The position numbers and the translations under genes were made by a program. DNA of 7,927 nt, taken from NCBI GenBank assembly GCA_002348425.1, contig DEBE01000209.1, forward strand, positions 1-7,927, in the 5' to 3' direction. Of this stretch, positions 1 through 7,173 are shown piece after piece; position 1 is the stretch's first letter, and the number at the start of each line of letters is the position of its first letter. The notes under the pieces were generated by a model that made no database searches, was not told the origin of the DNA, and saw only the letters and a program-made list of their open reading frames with translations. Source of the DNA: Alphaproteobacteria bacterium UBA2964 (GTDB taxonomy: Bacteria; Pseudomonadota; Alphaproteobacteria; MPNO01; UBA2964).

Positions 1-393
1 TTCAGGAATATTGAAAGTTGCCGTACTACTAGCAAAGGAAACATCGCAAAGAGAAGCCACCGCGGTTCCAAATCCCATGCAGCGGCCTTCTATTACCCCG
101 ACAACTGGGACTTGAGCATTTCGGATAGCCTTGTAACAGTTAAAAATCGAGTCATATTCTGGTCTGCGCTTATAGGCTTCTGGGTCTGGTTTTCCCGCAT
201 CTTTATTACGCGCTCGACCGGTACAGAAATCAGGGCCGCTACTTTTAAGCAAGACCATATCAGAAGTTTCATGCGCTGAGAGCATCGCTGCTGAAAGTTC
301 GGCGGCCATTGCATCAGAACAGGCGTTGTCTTCCCGGTTAAGGGTAGCTTCCAGAATGCGTCCATTTTGCTCAATTATAAGTTCATTTTTCAT
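1..393 (-). CDS. Crotonase-family (enoyl-CoA hydratase/isomerase-like) protein, C-terminus cut by window edge
   Basis: The first 131 residues of a crotonase-fold enzyme are present; the rest lies beyond the left edge (family members are usually about 250-270 residues). Reading from the ATG at 393-391 gives MKNELIIEQNG. A good ribosome binding site, GAGGTGA (398-404), lies 4 bases upstream. The two oxyanion-hole segments are visible: SSGPDFCTG (residues 51-59) and GRCMGFG (103-109), followed by the family's CD (116-117) and FNIPE (127-131). The last Glu (131) matches the second catalytic Glu of hydratases (Glu164 of rat mitochondrial hydratase). The position of the first catalytic Glu (Glu144) is Ala111, so simple enoyl-CoA hydration is doubtful and isomerase, hydrolase or lyase chemistry is possible. 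It is the last visible gene of the molybdenum hydroxylase operon, 36 bp after the large-subunit stop, so its substrate is probably a CoA thioester in the same pathway. An HmfE-like 2-oxoglutaroyl-CoA hydrolase role is one option, not proven. Confidence 0.88.
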   Translation of the reverse strand, partial: MKNELIIEQNGRILEATLNREDNACSDAMAAELSAAMLSAHETSDMVLLKSSGPDFCTGRARNKDAGKPDPEAYKRRPEYDSIFNCYKAIRNAQVPVVGVIEGRCMGFGTAVASLCDVSFASSTATFNIPE

Positions 394-397
394 TTAT

Positions 398-404
398 CAC
401 CTCG
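398..404 (-). promoter_or_regulatory. Ribosome binding site of the crotonase gene
   Basis: GAGGTGA on the minus strand, 4 bases before the ATG at 393-391. It fixes the start of the crotonase reading frame, and shows that this gene is translated independently of the large-subunit gene that ends at 430. Confidence 0.6.
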
Positions 405-429
405 AATTACTTAAAGTCAGAAAATTTTA

Positions 430-2820
430 TCACCCATTTATTAGGCCTTCGATATCACGCACCCTCATGGGAATTATCTCTATAGACTTACCAAGTGGTG
501 ATAATGCATCATTGACCGCACTTGCTATAGCGGCTGGAGCTCCAAGATATCCAGACTCTCCAGAACCTTTTTGACCAAATGTAGTCAACGGTGATGGTGT
601 ATAATGCTTCATGATATCAATCTTAGGGATTTCATGGGATGAAGGCAGTAAATAATCCATAAAAGAACCTGACAGATGCTGTCCACCTTCATCATATTCA
701 AATTTTTCATAAAGTGCGGCGCCAATGCCGTGGGCGATACCACCTATAGTCATTCCACGCACAATATCCGGATTTAAAACGGTTCCACAATCATGTCCCA
801 TAAAATATTCTAAAATTTTTACCTGGCCAGTATCAGGGTCAATTGATAAAAGAGGAATATGGGCCTCAAATGCATAGCAGGGGTACATTTGTACTGTACC
901 ATCATCAGCAGGCAATGCACCGCCGGTTGGTACTTCCCAAGTATGTTGGGCCTGCAAACCGGGTTCTGAATCTAAAGGCATTTTATGATAATTACGGTGT
1001 GCTATATCGACTAGCGTATTCCAGTGCATTTTTTTGTCGGCGTCATCGGTCACTGAAATATCACCACCATCATAACACAATCTATCCACGGGCAGTTGGA
1101 AATTGTGTGCGGCAATTTCTAAAAGTTGTTTTTTTATTTTTTTTGCCGCTTCTGCTGCGGCTCCACCGAGCATTATAGCCATTCTACTACCAACGGGACT
1201 ATTTGAAGGAAGAGCACCCAATGATTCTGAATGAACTGCGCGGACTGTATCGGGATCCCTTTGGAGCACCTCTCCTATTACTGCTGAGAGCAAGGTTTCA
1301 TGGCCCTGTCCAGAACTAGATGTTCCCATCATTGCGGTAATAGATCCTAACATATCAACCTTAATCAAGCAGGATTCCATCCAAGTCGTTGTATCGTTTT
1401 TGGGATTAAGGAATGGCTCAAAGGATGAGTTTCCACCAGATGGTTCTAAGCAAGTAGAAAGCCCCAAACCAGCTAGTTTCCCGGAAGATCGCAATGAGTC
1501 ACGTTTTTTAATCAAGCCGTGCCAGTCAGCGGTTTTTTGAAGCCTCGATAAGACGTTTAGGTAATCCCCGCTATCATATTCTGATCCAGACGGAATTTTG
1601 TAAGGAAACTCATCAGGCCTTATGAGGTTTCGACGCCTAATTTCATCGCGATCTAGTCCGAGTTTAGCGGCAACCTTGTCCACCATTGTTTCGATTGCAA
1701 AATTTGTAGGGGCCTGCCCAAATCCCCGAACGGCTTCTTGGCTAGTTTTATTTGTTGTCACCGAGATAGCATTATAAGAGGCGCTTTTTATTCGATATGG
1801 CCCAACAATTGCACTGACGGGTTTACCAAGTTGAAGTGGTGCTCGACCTGGGTAACAGCCTGCATCATCGGTGGCCTTGATACGCATAGAATTGATTATG
1901 CCTTCATCGGTATAAGCGACTTCCATGTCGAATATGCGATCCGGCCCGTGCATTTCACCGCCTGATAAATTTTCTAGTCTGTCTTCATTGAAACGTACTG
2001 GAGCACGCAGCTTGCGAGTCAAATAGCTGACAATAACAGTTTGTCTAATACCACGTTTGAGGCCATATGATCCCCCAACGTCTATATCAAAATGTACGTT
2101 GATTGCGTTAACTGGCAAACCTAAAGCCCTAGCAATCTGCTCGGGATATTTTGGCATTTGGATTGATGCCCAGACGTCCAGAATGTTTTTGCCCTCATCC
2201 CATTTGGCTGTGACGACGAAAGTTTCTATCGGTATGGTAGAATTTCTACTCCATTTTACTCTGAACTTGAGCTTATTGGACGAGGCAGAAAAATCCTCAT
2301 CCACACTGCCCCAAACCCAGGTTTTATCACAAAGAATATTGGACCCATGTTGAGGATGAACCATAGGAGCCCCTGGTTTGATAGCTTCTTCCGGGTCGAT
2401 GACAAAGTCTAAAGGGTTGTAATCGACGTTAACAAGTTCAGCGGCATCCTCCGCGATGTGGCGCGTTTCTGCCACGACGGCGGCAACCCACTCACCAGCA
2501 TAACGTGCACGTTGATGGGCGAGAGGTATGCGTTTGACATTTGGCAGGTCGAGCCCGGACAGGAGTGGATTAATATTGTTGAATAACTCTTCTCCCGTTA
2601 GAACGTATCTAACACCTGGCACTTTTAATGCCACATCTGCATTAATAGATCGGATTTCTGCACAAGGGTATGGGCTCGTAACCATTGCAACATGAAGTGT
2701 ACCGGGTAGTTTATAATCGGCTGCAAAATTTCCACGTCCCGTAATAAATCTCCTGTCCTCGGTCACACGACGTTTGTTTGTAATGTATCTGAAATTCTTA
2801 TTTTTGGTCTCATTTGTCAT
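430..2820 (-). CDS. Xanthine dehydrogenase-family molybdopterin-binding large subunit (CoxL/HmfA-like)
   Basis: This 796-residue catalytic subunit carries the molybdenum cofactor and hydroxylates its substrate with water, passing electrons to the FeS and FAD subunits. The a/b-hammerhead domain starts near residue 28 (GRGNFAADYKLPGTLHVAMV) and the molybdopterin-binding domains fill the rest. Visible family motifs are DVGGSYGLK (247-255, usual form DVGGxFGxK), the active-site loop AVRGFGQAP (363-371), GTSSSGQGHET (499-509) and GSGESG (752-757), whose Glu755 is the expected catalytic base. The loop lacks the AYxCSFR signature of true aerobic CO dehydrogenase, so CO is not the likely substrate. 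In the C-terminal cofactor segment, where many relatives have two Gln (GQ..GG..QGIG), this protein has Met690 and His697. Its ATG overlaps the small-subunit stop by one base (TGATG), which suggests translational coupling. Length is normal for the family. The substrate cannot be read from sequence; 2-furoyl-CoA, another CoA thioester or an N-heterocycle are candidates. Confidence 0.95.
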   Translation of the reverse strand: MTNETKNKNFRYITNKRRVTEDRRFITGRGNFAADYKLPGTLHVAMVTSPYPCAEIRSINADVALKVPGVRYVLTGEELFNNINPLLSGLDLPNVKRIPLAHQRARYAGEWVAAVVAETRHIAEDAAELVNVDYNPLDFVIDPEEAIKPGAPMVHPQHGSNILCDKTWVWGSVDEDFSASSNKLKFRVKWSRNSTIPIETFVVTAKWDEGKNILDVWASIQMPKYPEQIARALGLPVNAINVHFDIDVGGSYGLKRGIRQTVIVSYLTRKLRAPVRFNEDRLENLSGGEMHGPDRIFDMEVAYTDEGIINSMRIKATDDAGCYPGRAPLQLGKPVSAIVGPYRIKSASYNAISVTTNKTSQEAVRGFGQAPTNFAIETMVDKVAAKLGLDRDEIRRRNLIRPDEFPYKIPSGSEYDSGDYLNVLSRLQKTADWHGLIKKRDSLRSSGKLAGLGLSTCLEPSGGNSSFEPFLNPKNDTTTWMESCLIKVDMLGSITAMMGTSSSGQGHETLLSAVIGEVLQRDPDTVRAVHSESLGALPSNSPVGSRMAIMLGGAAAEAAKKIKKQLLEIAAHNFQLPVDRLCYDGGDISVTDDADKKMHWNTLVDIAHRNYHKMPLDSEPGLQAQHTWEVPTGGALPADDGTVQMYPCYAFEAHIPLLSIDPDTGQVKILEYFMGHDCGTVLNPDIVRGMTIGGIAHGIGAALYEKFEYDEGGQHLSGSFMDYLLPSSHEIPKIDIMKHYTPSPLTTFGQKGSGESGYLGAPAAIASAVNDALSPLGKSIEIIPMRVRDIEGLING

Positions 2821-3302
2821 CAGGAAGTCTCTCTCAACTTCTTAGATGCTAATTGCACTGCTTCTACTATTTGTTGATATCCCGTGCATCTGCAGAGGTT
2901 GCCCCCAATAGATTCTCTAATTTTCTCCTCAGTTGGATGGGGGTCTTCTTTCAGTAATGCATGCGTTGCAATTAACATGCCTGGTGTGCAATATCCGCAT
3001 TGCATTGCGTGTTGTTCCCAAAAGGCGTCCTGCAATGAACTGAGTTCACCTTCCGGCCCTTCAAGACCCTCAACTGTTGTGATTTTATGGCCATCTGCCA
3101 TAACGGCAAAAACCAAACAAGATCGAACGGGTTGACCATCTAGGATGATTGAACACGCCCCACAGACACCATGCTCGCAGCCAATATGCGTACCTGTTTG
3201 ATCGAGGTTATCACGGAGAAAATCTACTAACGTCATCCTAGCTTCAGCGAAACCCGACACTTCGCGCCCATTTAATTCTAGAGTAATTTTATGTTCGCTC
3301 AT
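2820..3302 (-). CDS. Molybdenum hydroxylase small subunit, two [2Fe-2S] clusters (CoxS-like)
   Basis: A 160-residue iron-sulfur subunit of typical family length, which relays electrons from the molybdenum centre to FAD. The N-terminal plant-ferredoxin-type domain binds one cluster through Cys42, Cys47, Cys50 and Cys62 (CEHGVCGAC followed by RSC). The C-terminal helical domain binds the second through Cys102, Cys105, Cys137 and Cys139 (QCGYCTPGM and CRCTGYQQIVEAV). Gln101 of QCGYC is the residue that usually contacts the molybdopterin cofactor. All eight cluster ligands are present. There is no signal peptide, so the complex is cytoplasmic. The gene starts inside the stop of the FAD subunit (ATGA, 4-bp overlap) and its own stop shares one base with the large-subunit ATG, which fits equimolar expression of the three subunits. 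Confidence 0.97.
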   Translation of the reverse strand: MSEHKITLELNGREVSGFAEARMTLVDFLRDNLDQTGTHIGCEHGVCGACSIILDGQPVRSCLVFAVMADGHKITTVEGLEGPEGELSSLQDAFWEQHAMQCGYCTPGMLIATHALLKEDPHPTEEKIRESIGGNLCRCTGYQQIVEAVQLASKKLRETS

Positions 3303-4180
3303 CTTAAAATGCCCTTCGCCCGATCTCTCGCATCACAAATTGCTCGTGTCGCCATTACCTTTGCTACTCTGCTCCGATAGTTAGCATCCGCATGCACATC
3401 TGATTGTGGCTCAATCAAATTGTGAAAATCATTACAGGTTACATTTATAAGCTCATCGCTGAGACTTTTTCCTAACATTAGTTCCTCTTGAGGTCTGAGA
3501 CGCACAGGAGTTGGTGATGCCCCACAAATAGCAATTGAAATCTGTTTACAATTATCGCTATCGTCTAAAAGTATTTGTGCAGCGGCCGCAGCTAAAGCAT
3601 AATCGCTGTCTCTAATACTTACTTCGTGAAAACCAAAACCAATTTTTTCTCCAGTCCAAATAGGGAAACGAACCTCGACGAGACATTCGTCGGGAGCTAA
3701 GGATGTTGCCATAGCTGACTCAAAAAATTCATTAGCGGGTATATTTCTCGTACCTCGAACGCTTTTGACTGCTATTATTGCTTCCAAGGTTTGCGCTATT
3801 AATGGTATTTCGGCGGCTGGGTCAGCATTGACTAGGCTGCCGCCAATGGTTCCTAAATTGCGTGTTTGGGTGTGCCCTACATGGGAAAGGGCTTCAGCGA
3901 GCAATGGTAATTTTTCATTCACAATATTTGACGATAGTGCCTCAGCCTGTCTTGTCTTTGCTTTTATCACAAGCTGTTCATTCTCGATAGTTATGCCTGC
4001 GAGTTCTTCTACTTCATTTATATCTATCAGCTTTGACGGGCGTGCGAGGCGCATAGCCATTAGAGGGATTAGGGTTTGGCCGCCAGCAATTATGCGGGCC
4101 TCTTCACCGAATTCTGAGAGGGCCTTACAGGCTTCATCCAGCGTTTTTACCCTTATATAATCAAAAGAAGCAGCTTTCAT
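3299..4180 (-). CDS. Molybdenum hydroxylase FAD-binding medium subunit (CoxM-like)
   Basis: This 293-residue flavoprotein subunit passes electrons from the iron-sulfur subunit to the final acceptor. The N-terminal PCMH-type FAD domain shows the pyrophosphate-binding motif IAGGQTLIPLMAMRLARP (31-48) and the second FAD motif TIGGSLVNADPAAEIP (111-126). The CO dehydrogenase flavoprotein C-terminal domain follows, from roughly residue 175. The length is that of CoxM-type subunits and leaves no room for the extra [4Fe-4S] insert of 4-hydroxybenzoyl-CoA reductase beta subunits, so that enzyme is unlikely. The start ATG at 4180-4178 gives MKAASFDYIRVKTLDEA, the normal family N-terminus; the Shine-Dalgarno sequence in front is weak (AGG in TAGGCCAA). 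It is the first gene of the leftward operon, so its promoter should lie in the divergent gap at 4181-4330. Confidence 0.95.
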   Translation of the reverse strand: MKAASFDYIRVKTLDEACKALSEFGEEARIIAGGQTLIPLMAMRLARPSKLIDINEVEELAGITIENEQLVIKAKTRQAEALSSNIVNEKLPLLAEALSHVGHTQTRNLGTIGGSLVNADPAAEIPLIAQTLEAIIAVKSVRGTRNIPANEFFESAMATSLAPDECLVEVRFPIWTGEKIGFGFHEVSIRDSDYALAAAAAQILLDDSDNCKQISIAICGASPTPVRLRPQEELMLGKSLSDELINVTCNDFHNLIEPQSDVHADANYRSRVAKVMATRAICDARDRAKGILR

Positions 4181-4330
4181 TTGGCCTATTTATATAGCTA
4201 TAAACATTTCTTAAACAAATAGTTTTAATTTGAGCCACCATGGATATGGAGCGACTGGGGGGTTGTCAACATGTCACTGTATGGTATGGCAAGTAAAAAA
4301 AATTATTTAGTGATATGAGCGATACAGAAA
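4181..4330. promoter_or_regulatory. Divergent intergenic control region
   Basis: This 150-bp gap separates the leftward molybdenum hydroxylase operon from the rightward ubiD-family gene and must contain promoters for both. It is AT-rich at both ends (4181-4230 and 4290-4312), with a GC-richer core holding the C/G run at 4257-4262. The odd palindrome GTTGTCAAC (4262-4270) and the tandem TATGG TATGG (4280-4289) sit side by side and could be regulator contacts. No regulator gene is adjacent, so the regulator's family is unknown. Confidence 0.6.
4241..4269 (-). promoter_or_regulatory. Candidate sigma70-like promoter for the molybdenum hydroxylase operon
   Basis: On the minus strand a perfect -35 box TTGACA (4269-4264) is followed after 17 bases by TATCCA (4246-4241), which matches the -10 consensus only in its TAT. 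It lies about 60 bases upstream of the FAD-subunit ATG. The poor -10 would fit a promoter that needs an activator. The assignment rests on motif and spacing only. Confidence 0.4.
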
Positions 4331-5986
4331 ATGAACAGCCTTAAAAGAGACTATCCTGATCTTCACGATCATATAAAAGCATTAGATGAAGCAGGGCTTC
4401 TCATCACAGTAAATGAGCCGGTCGATAAAGATTCTGAAATGCACGCACTGGTGCGTTGGCAGTTTGTGGGTGGGTTAAAAGAAAGCGAACGCAAGGCTTT
4501 TCTTTTCACAAATGTTGTGAATGCCAAGGGAAAGAAATATCACCTTCCAATTGTCGTCGGTGCGCTTGCGGCGAATCAGGATATCTACAGTATTGGTATG
4601 GGTACATCGGTGGGAGACATTGGAAAAAAATGGGATGATGCGATTGCTAATCCGATTGAACCGACAATTGTAGAGGAAGCACCTTGTCACGAGATAATTT
4701 TAGAAGGTGCCACTCTTCTTGGCGAAGGAAACGGCATTGATTCTCTTCCAATACCGGTTTCAACGCCAGGGTTTGATGCCGCCCCAACGCTTACCTCCAC
4801 GAACGTAGTAACTCGTGACCCCGAGACTGGTATTCAGAATATGGGAACCTATCGAGCGGCTTTAAAGGCCGCTGATCGAATGGTTGTCCGTATGGCAACG
4901 AGAGTGGGTGGTGCGGGTGGTTACGCACACTATAAAAAGCATCAAAAGCGTGGCGATAAAAAAATGCCGGTTGCTGTAGTCTTAGGCTGTCCACCAAAAG
5001 TAGCTTTTATGGGTCCGCAGAAACTGCCCTTAAATATAGACGAGGTAAATGTTGCTGGTGGTTTGGCCGGAGCTCCGATCAATATGGTTCGAGCTCGAAC
5101 GGTTGATTTGCTGGTGCCAGCGGAATCAGAATTGGTGATTGAAGGGATTATTGATACTGAAATGGTAGAGCCAGAGGGCCCATTCGGCGAAAGCCATGGT
5201 CATGTAGCATTAGAAGAATTTAATATGCCAATGCAAGTTACGGCGATCACGCATCGGAAAAATGCAATTTTGACTTCCTATATTAGTCAAGCAGCTCCCT
5301 CAGAATCTAGTGTTATTAAACGGGTAGCATATGAACCTCTTTTTCTTGCTCATTTGCGCGACGCGCTAGGTATTAAAGGTGTTAAAAAAGTTTCTCTTCA
5401 TGAACCGCTGACTGGCCTATTGCGAGTAACAATTGTAACCGTCGATAAAGCTACCCCTAAAACCGAAATTTGGCGTTCACTATATGGGGCTGCTTATTTC
5501 AAGGGAGATTGCAGCAAGGTTTGTATAGCAGTTAATGAGGACATAGATCCGGATAATGCTGATGCTCTTCTTTGGGCTATAGCATATCGCTTGAATCCAG
5601 TTGATGATGTTATTACGCTTGCTCACCGAGGCCAGGGTCATGGACCAAAACGTGAGCATACGGGAGAGGAAGACTCTACCCTTTTGATTGATGCAACAAT
5701 GAAAAGTGCTATGCCGCCGGTTGCCTTACCTACAAAAGAATATATGGAAAAGGGTCTAAAACTATGGAACAAGCTGGGTCTACCCCCAGTGCGACCGATG
5801 CCTCCCTGGTTTGGTTATTCGCTTGGCGATTGGACACAAGAATGGTCTGATGCGGCCGAAAGGGCGGCATCAGGTAATTATCTAGAAAACGGGCTGCTCA
5901 CTTTGCAAAGACAGCAGAGCAATCTTGTTCCGGAGACTTCCGTTCGGGATACGGAGGTGGGCTGGGAAGAAAAAGAAAAAATATAA
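4331..5986 (+). CDS. UbiD-family prenyl-FMN-dependent decarboxylase
   Basis: A 551-residue cytoplasmic enzyme that would reversibly (de)carboxylate an aromatic, heteroaromatic or alpha,beta-unsaturated acid using prenylated FMN made by a UbiX protein. Family signatures are clear: VVTRDPETGIQNMGTYR (159-175), with Asn170 and Arg175 matching the cofactor/metal Asn168 and catalytic Arg173 of fungal ferulic acid decarboxylase Fdc1; DEVNVAGGLAGAPI (237-250), with Glu238 at the metal-ligand position; and EGPFGE (282-287), with Glu282 and Glu287 matching Glu277 and Glu282. The Arg-Glu-Glu catalytic set is therefore intact. The protein is longer than E. coli UbiD (about 497 residues) and close in mass to the roughly 60-kDa phthaloyl-CoA decarboxylase subunits. 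The start has no strong ribosome binding site; it was chosen because MNSLKRDYPDLHDHIKALDE is the usual family N-terminus. It lies divergent to the hydroxylase operon and upstream of the TRAP genes, so a catabolic role is more likely than ubiquinone synthesis. HmfF-like furandicarboxylate decarboxylase is one candidate. Confidence 0.95.
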   Translation: MNSLKRDYPDLHDHIKALDEAGLLITVNEPVDKDSEMHALVRWQFVGGLKESERKAFLFTNVVNAKGKKYHLPIVVGALAANQDIYSIGMGTSVGDIGKKWDDAIANPIEPTIVEEAPCHEIILEGATLLGEGNGIDSLPIPVSTPGFDAAPTLTSTNVVTRDPETGIQNMGTYRAALKAADRMVVRMATRVGGAGGYAHYKKHQKRGDKKMPVAVVLGCPPKVAFMGPQKLPLNIDEVNVAGGLAGAPINMVRARTVDLLVPAESELVIEGIIDTEMVEPEGPFGESHGHVALEEFNMPMQVTAITHRKNAILTSYISQAAPSESSVIKRVAYEPLFLAHLRDALGIKGVKKVSLHEPLTGLLRVTIVTVDKATPKTEIWRSLYGAAYFKGDCSKVCIAVNEDIDPDNADALLWAIAYRLNPVDDVITLAHRGQGHGPKREHTGEEDSTLLIDATMKSAMPPVALPTKEYMEKGLKLWNKLGLPPVRPMPPWFGYSLGDWTQEWSDAAERAASGNYLENGLLTLQRQQSNLVPETSVRDTEVGWEEKEKI

Positions 5987-6006
5987 AAATATCGCAGCAG
6001 ATATTT
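5987..6006 (+). repeat. Small perfect inverted repeat after the ubiD-family stop codon
   Basis: AAATATC (5987-5993) and GATATTT (6000-6006) form a perfect 7-bp stem around the 6-base loop GCAGCA, starting directly after the TAA. The stem is almost all A-T and no T-run follows, so it is not a convincing intrinsic terminator. It could protect the transcript end or be an operator. Confidence 0.35.
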
Positions 6007-6012
6007 AAAAGT

Positions 6013-6041
6013 TTGACATAAAATTTTTGCCAATACAGTAT
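6013..6041 (+). promoter_or_regulatory. Candidate sigma70-like promoter for the TRAP transporter genes
   Basis: A perfect -35 box TTGACA (6013-6018) lies in the 128-bp gap before the binding-protein gene. Possible -10 boxes are TACAGT (6034-6039, spacing 15, four of six matches) or CAGTAT (6036-6041, spacing 17). It would give a leader of about 70 bases that includes the near-palindrome GGGGCTTAATCCC (6057-6069). This suggests that the transporter can be transcribed separately from the decarboxylase. Confidence 0.4.
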
Positions 6042-6102
6042 GCGCGGGTGTGACTAGGGGCTTAATCCCGACACTACCTGAACAGTAAATTTTAATCCTT
6101 TT

Positions 6103-6109
6103 GGGGGGA
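6103..6109 (+). promoter_or_regulatory. Ribosome binding site of the TRAP binding-protein gene
   Basis: The purine run GGGGGGA ends 5 bases before the ATG at 6115. It is the strongest such site in the right half of the window and fits the high expression usual for periplasmic binding proteins. Confidence 0.5.
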
Positions 6110-6114
6110 CAAAG

Positions 6115-7158
6115 ATGAATAAATCAAGTTATGGTCTGGGGATTGCTACAGCTGCTATTGTAGCGGTGACAGCAACCTCGACATTTGCAGCAGAGAAAAC
6201 ACTTAAAACGGTCACTGCTCTGCAGCAAACTAATGTTTTAGCAAAATCCTATTTGAAGACTTTTGTAGGGCCTGCAAATACATTAGGCAAAGGGCTAATC
6301 CAAGTCAAAAATCTCGGTGGGCAAGAAATTGTTCCTCCTAGAAAGGCAGCTGCGGCGTTAAAGCGGGGCCAATTTGACATTTTATCCTGCCCGACTGCCT
6401 ATTATATTGGTACTGTTCCTGAAGGTTATGGACTACTTGCTAGTAACCAAGGTCCTTCGACTCTACGCGCAAATGGCGGGTTTAAACTGCTCCAAAAAAT
6501 TTATAAGGAAAAGGCTGGCTCTCATTTGTTGGCATGGGGTGAAAACCTTACTTCCTACTATATGTATTTGGCGAAGAAACCAAAAATCGGTAAAGATGGT
6601 GTTCCGAATCTCACGGGCATGAAGATGCGCGCAACTGGAACATATCGACCTTTATTCCGTGCTCTTGGTGCGACGACAGTGAACATCAAATCTAGTGAAA
6701 TCTTTACAGCTATGCAGCGTAAAACTGTAGATGGTTATGGTATGACTGACAGCGCATTGATTGCAATTGGCTTACAGCCTGTTACAAATTACAGAGTTTG
6801 GCCTAATTTTTATGTGACAAACCAAGTTGTTACAATGAACCTTAATACTTGGAATTCTTTGACACAAAAACAACGCGATTTCTTAAATAATTTGGCCCTA
6901 CATTATGAGACTTCCTCAGTTCTCTATGTGGAGCTTGAGCGACAAAAAGAAGAAATTATTATTGCTAAAACTAACAAACCAAAGACTATCAAGCTTAAGG
7001 GAGCAGCAGCGAAAAAATATTTAGCAACTGCATATGCTGAAGTTTGGAAGGAATTAAAGAAACGTTCCAAATATCATGATCAGCTCAAACCCCTCTTGTA
7101 CGTCCAAGGAAAACCAAATCGGCAAATTGATTTTGGCGATGACCGTTTAATAAAATAA
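6115..7158 (+). CDS. dctP: TRAP transporter DctP-type periplasmic solute-binding protein
   Basis: A 347-residue periplasmic receptor that captures a carboxylate solute and delivers it to the DctQM membrane pair. An N-terminal Sec signal peptide is visible: Lys3, a hydrophobic stretch at 8-20, and a cleavage site near TSTFA|AEK (after residue 25 or 26). The mature protein shows the DctP-family core: VPNLTGMKMRATGTYRPLFR (163-182), with Arg172 at the position of the conserved Arg that salt-bridges the ligand carboxylate; ALGATTVNIKSSEIFTAMQR (183-202), in which NIKSSEIFTAMQ corresponds to the family's (P)..E.Y.ALQ motif; then TVDGYGMTDS. Length is typical. The strong ribosome binding site and the small-permease gene 30 bp downstream confirm a TRAP operon. 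The ligand cannot be read from sequence, but genomic context points to an aromatic or heteroaromatic (di)carboxylate processed by the decarboxylase next door. Confidence 0.95.
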   Translation: MNKSSYGLGIATAAIVAVTATSTFAAEKTLKTVTALQQTNVLAKSYLKTFVGPANTLGKGLIQVKNLGGQEIVPPRKAAAALKRGQFDILSCPTAYYIGTVPEGYGLLASNQGPSTLRANGGFKLLQKIYKEKAGSHLLAWGENLTSYYMYLAKKPKIGKDGVPNLTGMKMRATGTYRPLFRALGATTVNIKSSEIFTAMQRKTVDGYGMTDSALIAIGLQPVTNYRVWPNFYVTNQVVTMNLNTWNSLTQKQRDFLNNLALHYETSSVLYVELERQKEEIIIAKTNKPKTIKLKGAAAKKYLATAYAEVWKELKKRSKYHDQLKPLLYVQGKPNRQIDFGDDRLIK

Positions 7159-7173
7159 CGAGCTTGAGGTAAT

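Noticed and set aside
93..374. Alternative minus-strand frame inside the crotonase gene
   Set aside because: It is out of frame with the crotonase motifs and has no recognisable features; the frame starting at 393 carries the conserved residues.
843..1178. Plus-strand open frame opposite the large subunit
   Set aside because: It lies entirely antisense to a clearly conserved gene, has a low-complexity His/Leu/Phe-rich product and no family motif. The same applies to the other opposite-strand frames at 326-574, 1738-1965, 2057-2353, 2884-3135 and 3765-4160.
430..4180. Aerobic CO dehydrogenase (coxMSL) as the function of the molybdenum hydroxylase
   Set aside because: Subunit order and sizes match, but the large-subunit active-site loop is AVRGFGQ rather than the AYxCSFR motif of true (form I) CO dehydrogenase, and no cox accessory genes are present.
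430..4180. 4-Hydroxybenzoyl-CoA reductase
   Set aside because: The FAD subunit has 293 residues, with no room for the extra [4Fe-4S] insert and no Cys cluster where it would be expected.
4282..4291. FadR/GntR-type operator (TGGTATGGCA resembles TGGTATACCA)
   Set aside because: The two halves are not complementary at the key inner positions, and no GntR gene is in view.
5987..6010. Intrinsic terminator after the ubiD-family gene
   Set aside because: The stem is AT-rich, only 7 bp, and is followed by A residues rather than a T-run; kept only as an inverted repeat.
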